Positions 17,832-27,310 are shown, counted from the stretch's first letter. The stretch is 64,000 nucleotides of DNA from Asticcacaulis sp. MM231 (GCF_964186625.1 NZ_OZ075108.1:3237001-3301000); one strand, 5' to 3'. The notes: generated from the sequence alone by a model not told the origin. A program made the numbers and translations.

Positions 17832-18203
17832 TCAGGTCTCTCCTGTTGAACTCTTTTGCGCGCGCCGCCAGCCAGCATACCAGCGCACAGCCTCTTCCGG
17901 CGCGCCACACCGGCCTTCGATCTGCCGGCGGCGGCGCATCGCCCCGCACTGGCGCCAGGTGACAGCCACCGCGCCCAACGCCCGCGCCTGATCACGCCGT
18001 GTCAACGGCACATCGTAATGATCGCCCTGATACCATTCGCGCTTCATGCCGATGCGAGCCGCCAGGGCGTGCAACTCAGCGTCGGTATCGGCGATCATAT
18101 GCGACATCTGCATACCGCGAAACTGGCCGATCGCGTACCTGTACATGTCATCGATAAAAACGGTCATGCCTGCCAAGATAGGTGTCTTTGCGTTTATTGC
18201 CAT
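17832..18203 (-). CDS. DUF4031 domain protein
   Basis: Conserved small protein with the family signature MTVFIDDMYRYAIGQFRGMQMSHMIADT and a later WYQGDHYDVPLTRRDQARALGAVAVTWRQ. Function unknown; the acidic IDD pair could bind metal, but that is a guess. The family normally begins at the internal ATG (18167), while the AAGG ribosome site favours the ATG at 18203, so the start is uncertain by 12 codons. The tail beyond the domain (about 100-123) is variable. Confidence 0.8.
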   Translation of the reverse strand: MAINAKTPILAGMTVFIDDMYRYAIGQFRGMQMSHMIADTDAELHALAARIGMKREWYQGDHYDVPLTRRDQARALGAVAVTWRQCGAMRRRRQIEGRCGAPEEAVRWYAGWRRAQKSSTGET

Positions 18204-18269
18204 AACACCTTGTCAGAAACCTGAGGGCGGCATAGCCTCACCTGACTTTGTGTGTGGAAGGGGATGAAT

Positions 18270-19571
18270 ATGACAATAAAATATGGTGTGGCGACGCTTG
18301 CTCTGATGATGGCGCTCGCGGGGAGCGCGTCCGCGAAGGATCTCGTGATCCACGCCGGCACCCTGCTCGATGGCGTCTCGGCCACGCCGCAGAAGCAGGT
18401 GTCGATCCTGATCCACGATGACCGCATCACCGGCGTCAAGGCAGGCTACATAACCCCCGCCGGCGCCGAGGTCATAGACATGACGACGCAGACCGTCATG
18501 CCCGGCTTTATCGACTGCCACGTCCACATCGCCGCTAACCTGCCTAGCCGCACCAACGCAACCGAATACGCCTTCACCCATTCCGAAATTGACCGCGCCT
18601 TTGATGGCGCGCTCTACAGCCGCCAGATGCTGCAGCAGGGCTTCACCAGTGCGCGCGATGTCGGCGGCGGCGATGACACGGTGGCGGTGCGGAACGCCAT
18701 CGACGCCGGCAAGATTTCCGGTCCGCGCCTGTGGGTGGCCCTGGAACCGCTCGGCCCCACCGCCGGTCATGGCGATGGTCGCAGCGGGCTTGATCCGGCG
18801 CTCAGCCATCCCGGCTGGGATAATGGCATCGTAGATACGGTCGATCAAGCGCGCATCCGCGTGCGCGAACACAAGCGCCGCGGCGCCGACCTCATCAAGA
18901 TCATGCCGTCGGGCGGCATCGCCTCGACCGGTGACGATCCGCGCCAGCAACTGATGACCGATGATGAAATGCGCACCGTGGTCACCACGGCGCACGCACT
19001 GGGCATGAAGGTGGCGGCCCACATCTATCCGGCCGGCGCCATTGAAGCCGCCGTCGATGCCGGGGTGGATTCGGTCGAGCACGGCTCCTTCGCCACCGAC
19101 CAGACCTTTGCCAAGATGAAGGCGCATGGCACATATCTCGTGCCGACCCTGACCGTGTTCGAGGTGTTCTACCGCGTGGCGCACGATCATCCGGAACTGC
19201 TGACGCCGGGCACGGCGGAAAAGGAACTGGCCAACGATCTGTTGCCCAAGCAGAACTTTCCACGCGCCCTGAAATCGGGCGTGAAGATCGCCTACGGCAC
19301 CGACCTCGGCGAGGGCGATCACAGTATGGAATTCGGCCTGATGATCGGCGAAGGCATGAAGCCGGTCGATGCCCTTTTCGCCGCCACGCGCAACGCCGCC
19401 GACCTGATCGGCAGCCCCGATATCGGCACGATCCAAACCGGGCGCTATGCCGATATCGTCGCCAGCAAAGGCGATCCGCTGGCCGATCCGGCGCAGTTTG
19501 CGCAGGTCGATTTCGTCATGAAGGGCGGCGTGGTCTATCGTCAGGCCGGCGCGGCGACGGTGGGGCCATAG
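18270..19571 (+). CDS. Secreted amidohydrolase family protein
   Basis: Metal-dependent hydrolase of the imidazolonepropionase/Xaa-Pro dipeptidase-like branch. A Sec signal peptide (MTIKYGVATLALMMALAGSASA) puts it in the periplasm. The HxH metal motif is in GFIDCHVHIA; the metal lysine is in ADLIKIMPSGG; later metal histidines lie in AAHIYP and VEHGSF; the late Asp is in AYGTDLGEG. The 433-aa length is typical. Substrates are often dipeptides or cyclic imides, not resolvable here. The ATG at 18270 is 6-8 bases after GAAGGGG; the upstream GTG at 18252 is less likely. Confidence 0.9.
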   Translation: MTIKYGVATLALMMALAGSASAKDLVIHAGTLLDGVSATPQKQVSILIHDDRITGVKAGYITPAGAEVIDMTTQTVMPGFIDCHVHIAANLPSRTNATEYAFTHSEIDRAFDGALYSRQMLQQGFTSARDVGGGDDTVAVRNAIDAGKISGPRLWVALEPLGPTAGHGDGRSGLDPALSHPGWDNGIVDTVDQARIRVREHKRRGADLIKIMPSGGIASTGDDPRQQLMTDDEMRTVVTTAHALGMKVAAHIYPAGAIEAAVDAGVDSVEHGSFATDQTFAKMKAHGTYLVPTLTVFEVFYRVAHDHPELLTPGTAEKELANDLLPKQNFPRALKSGVKIAYGTDLGEGDHSMEFGLMIGEGMKPVDALFAATRNAADLIGSPDIGTIQTGRYADIVASKGDPLADPAQFAQVDFVMKGGVVYRQAGAATVGP

Positions 19572-19948
19572 TGCACTTGCGTCTTCCTTACGCGCTGGCA
19601 GCGCTGGTCGTTTTCGTCACCGAAATCGGCATCGCGCTGTATGTGCATGACGCGGTGATCCGTCCCTATATCGGCGACAGCCTCGCGGTCGTTCTGGTTT
19701 ACTTAAGTTTGCGCGCGGTGACGCCGATGTCGGTGTTTCAGGCTCTGTCCGGCGCGCTGGTGTTCGCCTTCGCCATCGAATTCGGCCAGATGTTCCATCT
19801 GATCGACCGGCTTGGCCTGCGCGGCAACCGCATCGCCGGTTTTATCCTTGGCGGCTATTTCGATATGAAGGATCTGGCGGCCTATGTGGCGGGGGCTGTA
19901 GCGGCCTTGCTGGTTGAAAGCTTGCGCAAACAACGGACAACCTCGTGA
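19571..19948 (+). CDS. DUF2809 membrane protein
   Basis: The 125-aa protein has four hydrophobic segments (about 5-25, 38-52, 55-75 and 103-118) and the DUF2809 pattern IEFGQMFHL...GGYFDMKDLAAYVAG. It starts with GTG sharing one base with the stop of the amidohydrolase gene, so the genes are coupled. Function unknown. Confidence 0.8.
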   Translation: MHLRLPYALAALVVFVTEIGIALYVHDAVIRPYIGDSLAVVLVYLSLRAVTPMSVFQALSGALVFAFAIEFGQMFHLIDRLGLRGNRIAGFILGGYFDMKDLAAYVAGAVAALLVESLRKQRTTS

Positions 19949-20568
19949 CGTTCTTTCCGCGTTATATAGCACCAATCGCTTTATGGGCCGCCGCGGCGAT
20001 TGCGGCTTTTGTGGCCTATAATCCACCGCCCATGGTCGCCGTCGAGATACCCGTGGAATTGATTCAGGGGCTAACTCACACCGTCGATTTCACGGCCGCC
20101 TATGATACTCAATATGACGTCGCCGTGGAAATGGACCAGAAGCAAGCCAAGCGACTGTTTCCTTGCACCACCGACCCAAGCCGGTTTACAGCAGGCCCGT
20201 GCGAGGAAGTCTTTCCGGTTGACCTTAACCTCAAACTTTCAGCCGATCGCCTCGATGTCTCGGATTTGCTCACGCCAGCCGGCACAGGAGCCGGCGGAAG
20301 TTACGGCGGTAATGACACCTATATGCGCGTAGTGGCTTCTGTGTCGCTCCAGCCAGGCAGACACTATCGTCTGACGTGGACGTCTTTAAAGGATGGCTCG
20401 GTCCTGTCTCGTGCACACCCGAAGCTTGTCATCAATTCCACCACGCGCATCAGTAAAACCAACGCGATAAAATGGCTGATGTTTATGGCGCTGGCTATCG
20501 TGCTTGTCATTACAGGTGTGGTCTTGGCGACTATTCTTTATATCAGGCGTCGCAGGACTAAAGGATAA
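19945..20568 (+). CDS. Membrane-anchored protein, unknown function
   Basis: I do not recognise a family. An N-terminal membrane segment (about 7-26) is followed by a 145-residue extracytoplasmic region with two cysteines (FPCTTDP and GPCEEVFP) that may form a disulfide. A second membrane segment (about 177-199) ends in a basic RRRRTKG tail. A GTG start overlaps the stop of the DUF2809 gene by 4 bases. The last gene of this three-gene operon is followed by a CCTCCCC hairpin. Confidence 0.7.
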   Translation: MTFFPRYIAPIALWAAAAIAAFVAYNPPPMVAVEIPVELIQGLTHTVDFTAAYDTQYDVAVEMDQKQAKRLFPCTTDPSRFTAGPCEEVFPVDLNLKLSADRLDVSDLLTPAGTGAGGSYGGNDTYMRVVASVSLQPGRHYRLTWTSLKDGSVLSRAHPKLVINSTTRISKTNAIKWLMFMALAIVLVITGVVLATILYIRRRRTKG

Positions 20569-20577
20569 GGACCTCCA

Positions 20578-20602
20578 CCCTCCCCTGTTTCGCAGGGGAG
20601 GA
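20578..20602. repeat. Short CCTCCCC hairpin between convergent genes
   Basis: CCCTCCCCTG-TTT-CGCAGGGGAGG forms a strong hairpin between the converging membrane-protein gene and flbD. It lacks a U-tract but could hinder readthrough; related pieces occur at 13780, 27366 and 47571. Confidence 0.6.
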
Positions 20603-20611
20603 TCAATTGGC

Positions 20612-21982
20612 TTACGCCGCCGACGCCCCGCTCTGCGGGGCGGGGACCATCACGCCGGCGTCGCCATATTCTTTTAGCTTGTTGCGCAGGGTGCGGATCG
20701 AGATGCCAAGGATATTGGCGGCGTGCGTGCGGTTGCCAAAGCAATGGCTCAGCGTATCGAGGATCAGCTTTTGCTCGACCTCGGCGACCGTGGAGCCAAC
20801 AAAGGTGCGCGCGGCCAATTCCGCCGCCAGCGAGATGCGCCCGACATAGTCCGAACCGATCGGGGCCACCGGATTGAGCGGCTGGCCATCGGGCAAACGA
20901 ATGGCTTCGGCGTCGATTTCAGCCCCCGACGATAGCAGCACGGCGCGGTGCATGGCATTTTCCAGCTCACGCACATTGCCCGGCCACGGATGGGCCTGCA
21001 AGCGGCGCTTGGCTTCAAGCGAGATCGGCTTCAGCGCGATGGCGTTGGCCTCGGAGTATTTCTTGGCGAAGTGCTCGGACAGCGCCAGAATATCAGCCGG
21101 GCGTTCGCGCAAGGGCGGCAGGGCCAGGTTGATGACGTTGAGGCGATAGAGCAGATCCTCGCGGAAGGCGCCTTCCTTGACAGCCTGAACCAGATTGCGG
21201 TTGGAGGTGGCCAGCACGCGGATATTGACCGGCACGGGGCGCGCGCCGCCGACGCGATCGATGACGCGTTCCTGCAGGGCGCGCAGCAGCTTGGCTTGCA
21301 GGCGGGTGTCCATTTCCGAGATTTCATCGAGCAGCAGCGTGCCGCCATCGGCCTCTTCAAACTTGCCGATGCGGCGCGCCATAGCGCCGGTGAAAGCGCC
21401 CTTCTCATGGCCGAACAGTTCGGATTCGAGCAGGTTATCGGGGATGGCGGCGCAGTTGACCGAAATGAACGGCTTTTGCGCGCGCTTCGATTTTTCGTGA
21501 AGGTAGCGCGCCATCACTTCCTTACCGACGCCGCTCTCACCGGTGATCAGGATGGAGGCATCGGAGGCCGCCACCTGATCGGCCAGTTTCAGCACCGCCT
21601 GCATCGACGGATCGACCGTGACGAGCGGGCGCGAGTCATCGGAAACAGCAGCCAGGACGGCGGCGATCAGCTCGGCATCGGGCGGCAGGGGGATGAATTC
21701 CTTGGCACCCTGATTGATGGCGAAGGCGGCCTTGCGTGGATCGGGATTGACGCCGCAGGCGACGACCGTGACGAAGATATGCTCGCGCTCGTTGGCCTCG
21801 ATCAGCGATTTGATATCGAGTTCGTAATCCACCATCAAAAGATCGGCGCCCTGGCCTTTCAGAAGTGCTGCGGTGGCGGCGGTGCAGGTCTCGACATGCG
21901 CCACCTTGGCGCCGGTTTCCATCGCCATCTTGACCGCGACCGAGAGCTGCCCGCTCAATTTTCCAACAACGAGTAATCTCAT
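20612..21982 (-). CDS. flbD: Sigma-54-dependent flagellar regulator FlbD
   Basis: NtrC-type activator that turns on late flagellar genes with sigma-54 and represses the early fliF promoter in Caulobacter. The N-terminal receiver-like domain (1-115) is degenerate, as is known for FlbD. The AAA+ domain shows Walker A GESGVGKE, the sigma-54 contact motif GAFTGA, and LLLDEISEMD (Walker B). The C-terminal Fis-type helix-turn-helix is THAANILGISIRTLRNKLKEYG. The 456-aa length is typical. It is the last gene of the fliF operon, 4 bases after fliN. Confidence 0.95.
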   Translation of the reverse strand: MRLLVVGKLSGQLSVAVKMAMETGAKVAHVETCTAATAALLKGQGADLLMVDYELDIKSLIEANEREHIFVTVVACGVNPDPRKAAFAINQGAKEFIPLPPDAELIAAVLAAVSDDSRPLVTVDPSMQAVLKLADQVAASDASILITGESGVGKEVMARYLHEKSKRAQKPFISVNCAAIPDNLLESELFGHEKGAFTGAMARRIGKFEEADGGTLLLDEISEMDTRLQAKLLRALQERVIDRVGGARPVPVNIRVLATSNRNLVQAVKEGAFREDLLYRLNVINLALPPLRERPADILALSEHFAKKYSEANAIALKPISLEAKRRLQAHPWPGNVRELENAMHRAVLLSSGAEIDAEAIRLPDGQPLNPVAPIGSDYVGRISLAAELAARTFVGSTVAEVEQKLILDTLSHCFGNRTHAANILGISIRTLRNKLKEYGDAGVMVPAPQSGASAA

Positions 21983-21986
21983 CTGA

Positions 21987-22319
21987 CTAGTTCCCTGCGT
22001 CTTCGGACTTGATGATTTCCGTCATGGTCACACCCAGACGATCATCGACCACCACCACTTCGCCGCGCGCGACAAGGCGGTTGTTCACATAAATATCAAT
22101 GGCTTCCCCAACCTTACGGTCGAGTTCGAGCACGCTGCCCTGCCCCATTTTCAGCAACTGCGACACCGACATGTAGCTCTTGCCCAGCACCGCCGATATA
22201 TTGACCGGGACATCAAATACGGGGGCGAGATCGGCGGCGGACTTATCGCCCTCGTCCTCGGCCGTATGCGCCGGCATATTCTCGCCGAAATCTTCCAAAC
22301 CTAAATCATGCTCGGCCAT
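21987..22319 (-). CDS. fliN: Flagellar motor switch protein FliN
   Basis: C-ring component that binds phosphorylated CheY and export cargo. The SpoA domain is at about 34-105 (VPVNISAVLGKSYMSVSQLLKMGQGS, then VNNRLVARGEVVVVDDRLGVTMTEII). The acidic N-terminal tail is variable in the family. The length of 110 aa is normal. GGAGG lies 7 bases before the ATG. Confidence 0.96.
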   Translation of the reverse strand: MAEHDLGLEDFGENMPAHTAEDEGDKSAADLAPVFDVPVNISAVLGKSYMSVSQLLKMGQGSVLELDRKVGEAIDIYVNNRLVARGEVVVVDDRLGVTMTEIIKSEDAGN

Positions 22320-22376
22320 CTGTTGGCCTCCTTACCTGCGTCTTGACGCAAAAATTGTGGGGCGCGAAGCGTCTGT

Positions 22377-23027
22377 CTAATGCCCGTCATGGTCACGGGC
22401 GCGGGAATTGTGGAAGACCTCGGCGTCCATCGCCTCGGCCAGGGCTTGTTCGAGCACATCAAAAACGTGCTGCGGATTGTAGTCGGCGCGGCCATCGCTC
22501 CACACCACCTCGAAGGCGCCCGTGGGCATCGACGGGTTGTCGCGGAACTGAATGGCGCCGGTGAAGCCGGCCATCATGGCGGCTTCCTGAGCGGCGGCTT
22601 TGAGCTCGTCGCTCGGGTTGCTGACGTGGAGCACCAGCCGCGTCGTCTGTTCGATTTCCTGACCGAGCGCATCGAGCGCGGCCATCAAGGGGGCCTGCGG
22701 GAAAAGCTCCAGCGCCTCGGCGGCGATCTTCTGCGCGCAGACCAGCGCCAGTTTGACCCCGGCTTCCTTGTTGGCGTGGATCGAGTTGGTCAGGGCGCCG
22801 AGCCCTTGCTGCGCGGCGTCGGCCAGGGTTTGCAGGGCGGCGGACTGCGCCATCTGGGCGCGCGCCATGGCTGAGTTCTCACCGGCGGCATGGGCGGCCT
22901 TGCGGACCTCCTCGACCTCTTCGGGGGTGAAGAACTTTTTGGCTGCCGGCGCGGGTCTGGAGACGATGTTGCCAGCGTCGCCAAAGACGGTGCCGAACTC
23001 GAAGCGCTTGTGAACGGTTTGGGTCAT
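22377..23027 (-). CDS. flbE: FlbE/FliH-type flagellar export regulator
   Basis: Counterpart of FliH, the partner of the FliI ATPase; called FlbE in Caulobacter, where it occupies the same operon position between fliG and fliN. It has a coiled-coil N-terminal half (about 30-95, TPEEVEEVRKAAHAAGENSAMARAQ) and a C-terminal FliH-like domain (about 100-215). The ATG at 23027 gives 216 aa with AGGAG 9 bases upstream; the frame extending to 23069 runs into a repeat element. Confidence 0.88.
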   Translation of the reverse strand: MTQTVHKRFEFGTVFGDAGNIVSRPAPAAKKFFTPEEVEEVRKAAHAAGENSAMARAQMAQSAALQTLADAAQQGLGALTNSIHANKEAGVKLALVCAQKIAAEALELFPQAPLMAALDALGQEIEQTTRLVLHVSNPSDELKAAAQEAAMMAGFTGAIQFRDNPSMPTGAFEVVWSDGRADYNPQHVFDVLEQALAEAMDAEVFHNSRARDHDGH

Positions 23028-23042
23028 GCGCAGGCTCCTGAA

Positions 23043-23133
23043 AGCAAGTAAGAAACCCCACCACCGCATCTAGCGCTGACGCGCGTCGTGCGGACCATGA
23101 GCGAAGCGCCTGGTGGTGGGGTATCTTGCTTAC
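23043..23133. repeat. Dispersed palindromic repeat inside the fliF operon
   Basis: Inverted ends AACCCCACCACC and GGTGGTGGGGTAT flank GCGCTGACGCGC-type inner palindromes. The element fills the gap between fliG and flbE, so it is part of the operon transcript. Confidence 0.75.
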
Positions 23134-23141
23134 CAAAACCC

Positions 23142-24168
23142 TTAATAAATAAGCTCATCATCGCCTCCTTGACCGGCCAGCATGATTTCGCCCTTGGCGG
23201 CCAGATCCTTGGCGACCTGCACCATGGCCATCTGCGCCGTATCGACATCCTTGAGGCGCACCGGCCCCATCGAATCCATATCGTCACGCATGATCTTGGC
23301 GGCGCGTTCCGACATATTGGACATGAACATATCGCGCAGGGCGTCCGAAGAGCCCTTGAGCGCCAGCGCCAGTTGATCCTTTTCGACCGCGCGCAGCAGG
23401 GTCTGGACCCCGCCCGGATCGAGCTTGTTCAAGTCCTCGAAGACGAACATCAGGGCGCGGATGCGTTCGGCGGATTCGCGGTTGCGCTCTTCCAGCGCCG
23501 CCACAAAGCGGCTCTCGGTCTGGCGGTCGAAATTGTTGAAGATTTCGGCCATCAGTTCGTGCGAGTTCGCGCTTGGAGGTGCGCGCCAGGTTCGACATGA
23601 ATTCGACGCGCAGGGTCTGCTCGATCTTGTCGAGGATTTCGCGCTGAACCGGCTCCATACGCAACATGCGCTGCACGCATTCGAGCGCGAAATCTTCCGG
23701 CAGGGACGACAGCACACGCGCGGCGTGATCGGCCTTGATCTTGGACAGGACGACGGCGACGGTCTGCGGGTATTCATTCTTCAGGTAGTTGGCCAGCACC
23801 GCCTCGTTGACGTTACCGAGCTTGTCCCACATGGTGCGGCCGGCGGGGCCGCGGATTTCTTCCATCAGGGCCTCGACCTTGTCGGCCGGCAGGAAATTGC
23901 CGAGCAGGCGCTGGGTCTGCTCGAACGAGCCCATGATGGTGCCGGAATTACTCATACCGGACACAAACTCAACCAGCAGGTCTTCCACCACGTTCGACGA
24001 GACCGTGCCGAGCGCCGACATGGCCTGGGAAATTTCCTTGATCTCTTCCTCATCCAGCGCCTGCCAGAGCTGGAGGTGATCCTCGCCCAGGGCCAGCAGC
24101 ACCACAGCGGCTTTTTCTACCCCGCTGAGGCGCTTCGGATCGTCGATGATGTTTTTACCCTTGGCCAT
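23142..24168 (-). pseudogene. fliG: fliG, flagellar motor switch protein, single-base frameshift as given
   Basis: FliG is the rotor protein that interacts with the stator and sets rotation direction. Residues about 1-200 are in one frame ([31 protein letters not shown]..., to [12 protein letters not shown]). The rest, from [17 protein letters not shown] to the end, lies in another frame, switching at about 23562-23570. One extra base in GAACTCG explains it: deleting one base gives a 341-aa protein, matching Caulobacter FliG (about 340 aa). As written, the first frame would end in 294 aa with a nonsense C-terminal third, losing the torque-generating domain. A sequencing error is more likely than true loss, because the rest of the operon is intact. 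The start abuts the fliF stop. Confidence 0.9.
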
Positions 24169-25866
24169 TTAGCTATCGTGCAACCAGCTACGCAGGATCG
24201 ACACCAACTCTTCGGGGTGGCGATCGACAAATTCAGACACCTTTTTGACCGAGGACGCCTTCACCTGGCCCTCGATGCGGGCGATATCGATACCCGACGT
24301 CTCGGCCACCGATGGCACCATGCCACCACCGCCGCCGGCGATCTGCGGGAAATTACCATCCGGCCCCGCCACACCGGGCATAGCCCCGGCGCCGGCTATG
24401 GCCACGCCGCCCGGACCGGTCACCATGCCGCCATTGGCCGCCACCAGATAGTTGGGCGTGCCGTTGATGAACTTGACCAGTGGACGCGCCACGAGGAAGA
24501 TGACGAGGAGCGCCACGAGCAGGAGCACGCCGACTTCGGCAGCGCGCATGATGTCGTTCTTGTCAAAATCGAACATCGACGCCTTGGCCTCGGTGCCGGC
24601 GACATCGAGCGTGCCATGATTGAAGCGAATATTGGCCACCTGTACCTGATCGCCGCGCGGCTCATCGTAACCCATAGCCGCCTTGACCAGGGTCTCGATC
24701 TTCTGCATGTCCTCGGCCGAACGCGGCGCATAGGCCGGCGGCGCCTTGCCGTCCTTGGAGGGCGTCAGCACGCCATCGACCACCACGGCCACGGCCAGTT
24801 TCTTGACCTCGCCGGGGGCGGTGACCGAGGTCGTCTTGGTCGTCGAGATTTCAAAATTGGTGATTTCCGAGGTCGTCTTGCTCGAATTGCCGGCGGTGCT
24901 GATAGACGGCGCCTGCTGGGTGCCGTTGGGTATGTTGGCGGTCGCCGTCGTGGCGCCGGCCGAATTGGGATCGGACGTTTGCTCATTACCTTCGTCGGTG
25001 CGGCTGGAGCGCACGACCTGGCCGTCCGGATTGTATTCGACCTGCTCTTTCGTTGTCGAGGTCTGATCGAGAGCGGCGGTGACGGTGACGCGGGCGGCAC
25101 CTTGCCCCACAACGCCTTCGACGATATCGGTGATGCGCTTGCGCAGGGTATCCTCGACCTCGCTCTTGCGCGCCGAGCCCATGCCGTTCAGGCTGTCTTC
25201 GCCCTCACCACCCGCCGCCAGCAGGTGGTTGCGGTCATCGACCAGGGTAACGCTGTCAGGCTTCAGATTGGGCACGGCGCTGGCCACCAGATTACGGATG
25301 GCACGGATCTGATCGGGGCCAAGATCGGAACCGGACAGGCCCACCACCACCGAAGCCGTCGGCGACTGGGCGGTATCGCTGAACAGGGCGCGATCGGGCA
25401 TGACCAGATGGACGCGCGTCGAGGAAATACCCTTGAGCGAACTGATGGTTCGGGCCAGTTCGCCTTCGAGGGCCCGCTTGTTGTTGAGATTCTGCACGGA
25501 TTCGGTCTGCCCCAGCACCGGCGCGGTGTCGAATAGCTCGTAACCGACCGAACCGCTGGTCACCAGCCCCTTGCCGGACACCAGGAGGCGGGTGGAAGCC
25601 ACCTTGTCGCGGTCGACCATGATGGTCGAGCCATCGCCCTTGACCTCATACTTGATGCCGGCCTGGTCGAGCGCCTGGGTGACTTCCGAGGCCTCCTTCA
25701 GGTCGAGATTGGCATAGAGCAGGGATTGCGGCTGGGCCGAGATATTCAGGATAATGGCCGCCATCACGGCCGCCGCGCCAGCGGCGGCGCCCAGAATAGC
25801 GGTCAGCCGGCCGACGCCAAACTTCTGTAAACCTGCAAAAAATGAATCCACGCGCCGACGCCCCAT
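24169..25866 (-). CDS. fliF: Flagellar MS-ring protein FliF
   Basis: Builds the membrane ring on which the flagellum is assembled. There are two membrane segments (about 22-46 and 440-460) with a large periplasmic region between, including the RBM1-type part SLLYANLDLKEASEVTQALDQ and the conserved RALEGELARTISSL...RVHLVMP. The cytoplasmic C-terminus binds FliG (ASSVKKVSEFVDRHPEELVSILRSWLH). The length of about 565 aa is normal. The start is uncertain: ATG at 25866 and GTG at 25869 or 25851 are in frame. It is the first gene of the fliF-fliG-flbE-fliN-flbD operon. Confidence 0.95.
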   Translation of the reverse strand: MGRRRVDSFFAGLQKFGVGRLTAILGAAAGAAAVMAAIILNISAQPQSLLYANLDLKEASEVTQALDQAGIKYEVKGDGSTIMVDRDKVASTRLLVSGKGLVTSGSVGYELFDTAPVLGQTESVQNLNNKRALEGELARTISSLKGISSTRVHLVMPDRALFSDTAQSPTASVVVGLSGSDLGPDQIRAIRNLVASAVPNLKPDSVTLVDDRNHLLAAGGEGEDSLNGMGSARKSEVEDTLRKRITDIVEGVVGQGAARVTVTAALDQTSTTKEQVEYNPDGQVVRSSRTDEGNEQTSDPNSAGATTATANIPNGTQQAPSISTAGNSSKTTSEITNFEISTTKTTSVTAPGEVKKLAVAVVVDGVLTPSKDGKAPPAYAPRSAEDMQKIETLVKAAMGYDEPRGDQVQVANIRFNHGTLDVAGTEAKASMFDFDKNDIMRAAEVGVLLLVALLVIFLVARPLVKFINGTPNYLVAANGGMVTGPGGVAIAGAGAMPGVAGPDGNFPQIAGGGGGMVPSVAETSGIDIARIEGQVKASSVKKVSEFVDRHPEELVSILRSWLHDS

Positions 25867-25941
25867 CACCTTAACGGCGGGCGGCGCGCCTTGTTCCGAC
25901 GCGCCACCTGCCTCACTAGGCAGTAATTTCCCAGTGCGGGG

Positions 25942-25956
25942 TTAATTTGACATTAA
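25942..25956 (-). promoter_or_regulatory. CtrA box of the fliF operon
   Basis: On the minus strand the site reads TTAA-TGTCAAA-TTAACC, an exact TTAA-N7-TTAA match about 76 bases upstream of the fliF start. The fliF operon is CtrA-activated in Caulobacter. A GANTC site (GATTC at 26020) lies further upstream. Confidence 0.75.
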
Positions 25957-26134
25957 TGGGTGAGGTAAAATGTGGCCTTTTTATCCACAGACGGTGCGCA
26001 ACCGCCTTGTTTTACTGAGATTCACAGTAGCAGAATTTATTAACGGACGCAAGTTTTACGCTTGAGAGGCGAAGGCGATGCCCGCACTTTTTCCCGCAAC
26101 GCGTGAATTGCGCCACGGTATTGAGGCCGCGCGG

Positions 26135-27310
26135 CTAAAATGCGCGGGTACTGGCGATAAAACCGCCGCCCAATACACGACCGTCATCGGCAACATCATA
26201 CAGCACGCAGGCCTGGCCCGGTGCCACGCCCTCTTCGGCACCGTCAAACTCGACCTCGATGCGGTCATCAGCAGCGACCAGACGCGCCAGTACCGGCGGG
26301 CGTGTCGAGCGCACACGCGCCAGCACCGGCTTGTGCGCGCGGGCGGCATCAAGCAACTCGCTTTCATCACCCAGCCAGTTGGTTTCTTTCAGGGTCAAGG
26401 CGCGGGTCAAGAGGGCCTCGCGCGGGCCGACGATGACTTCGCGGGCGTCGGCGTCGATGCGGGTGACGAACAGGGGCTCACCGACAGCGATATTAAGGCC
26501 GCGGCGCTGGCCGATGGTGTAGCCGGTGATGCCGTCATGGTGGCCCAGCACCCGGCCATCGATATGACGGATATCGCCCTTTTCGCGCCCTTGCGGTCGC
26601 AGGCGGTCGATCAGGGTGGTGTACTTGCCTTCCGGCACGAAGCAGATGTCCTGGCTATCCGGCTTGTGGGCGATTTTCAGCCCCAACTGCACGGCGATAT
26701 CGCGGACCTGTGGCTTCGGTATCCCAGCCAGCGGAAAACGCAGAAAATCGAGCTGCGCCCTTGTGGTGGCGAAGAGGAAATAGCTCTGGTCGCGGGATTG
26801 ATCGGCGGCGCGGCGTAACTGCCCCTCTTCGGAGCGCTCGACATAGTGCCCGGTGGCCATGGCCTCTGCGCCAAGATCGCGGGCGACATCAAGCAGGTCA
26901 TGGAACTTAACGCTTTGATTGCAGCGGATGCACGGCACCGGGGTTTCACCGCGCAGATAGCTGTCGGCAAATTCCTCGATCACCGAGTTGCGGAAACGGC
27001 TTTCATAATCGAGCACATAATGGGCAATACCGATCTTTTCGGCCGCCATGCGGGCGTCGTGGATATCCTGGCCGGCACAGCAGGCGCCGGTCTTTTTCAG
27101 CGCCGCGCCGTGATCGTAAAGCTGGAGCGTGACACCGATGACCTCATAGCCGGCCTGATGCAGCAGGGCGGCAACCACGGTGGAATCGACCCCGCCCGAC
27201 ATGGCGGCGACCACGCGTGCGCCTTGCGGCAGCCCCACGCTCTTGCGGGTGGCTTCGATGGCGGCATCAAGATCGGCCGATTGGATAAGGGGAACTGCGC
27301 AGACGGTCAT
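26135..27310 (-). CDS. mnmA: tRNA-specific 2-thiouridylase MnmA
   Basis: Adds sulfur to U34 of tRNAs for Lys, Glu and Gln, using ATP and a sulfur relay. The PP-loop is [12 protein letters not shown] (about 35-46), and the two catalytic cysteines lie in TPVPCIRCN and QDICFVPEG. The GHYVERS and YTIGQRRGL motifs are conserved. The 391-aa length is slightly longer than E. coli MnmA. It stands opposite to no partner gene and reads toward the fliF promoter region. Confidence 0.96.
   Translation of the reverse strand: MTVCAVPLIQSADLDAAIEATRKSVGLPQGARVVAAMSGGVDSTVVAALLHQAGYEVIGVTLQLYDHGAALKKTGACCAGQDIHDARMAAEKIGIAHYVLDYESRFRNSVIEEFADSYLRGETPVPCIRCNQSVKFHDLLDVARDLGAEAMATGHYVERSEEGQLRRAADQSRDQSYFLFATTRAQLDFLRFPLAGIPKPQVRDIAVQLGLKIAHKPDSQDICFVPEGKYTTLIDRLRPQGREKGDIRHIDGRVLGHHDGITGYTIGQRRGLNIAVGEPLFVTRIDADAREVIVGPREALLTRALTLKETNWLGDESELLDAARAHKPVLARVRSTRPPVLARLVAADDRIEVEFDGAEEGVAPGQACVLYDVADDGRVLGGGFIASTRAF

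Noticed and set aside
20948..21976. 342-aa open frame antisense to flbD
   Set aside because: FlbD is complete and well conserved on the opposite strand; no ribosome site or domain supports the antisense frame.
23425..25536. 703-aa open frame antisense to fliF and fliG
   Set aside because: Its His/Arg/Gly-rich translation is typical of the complement of GC-rich genes, and FliF on the other strand is certain.
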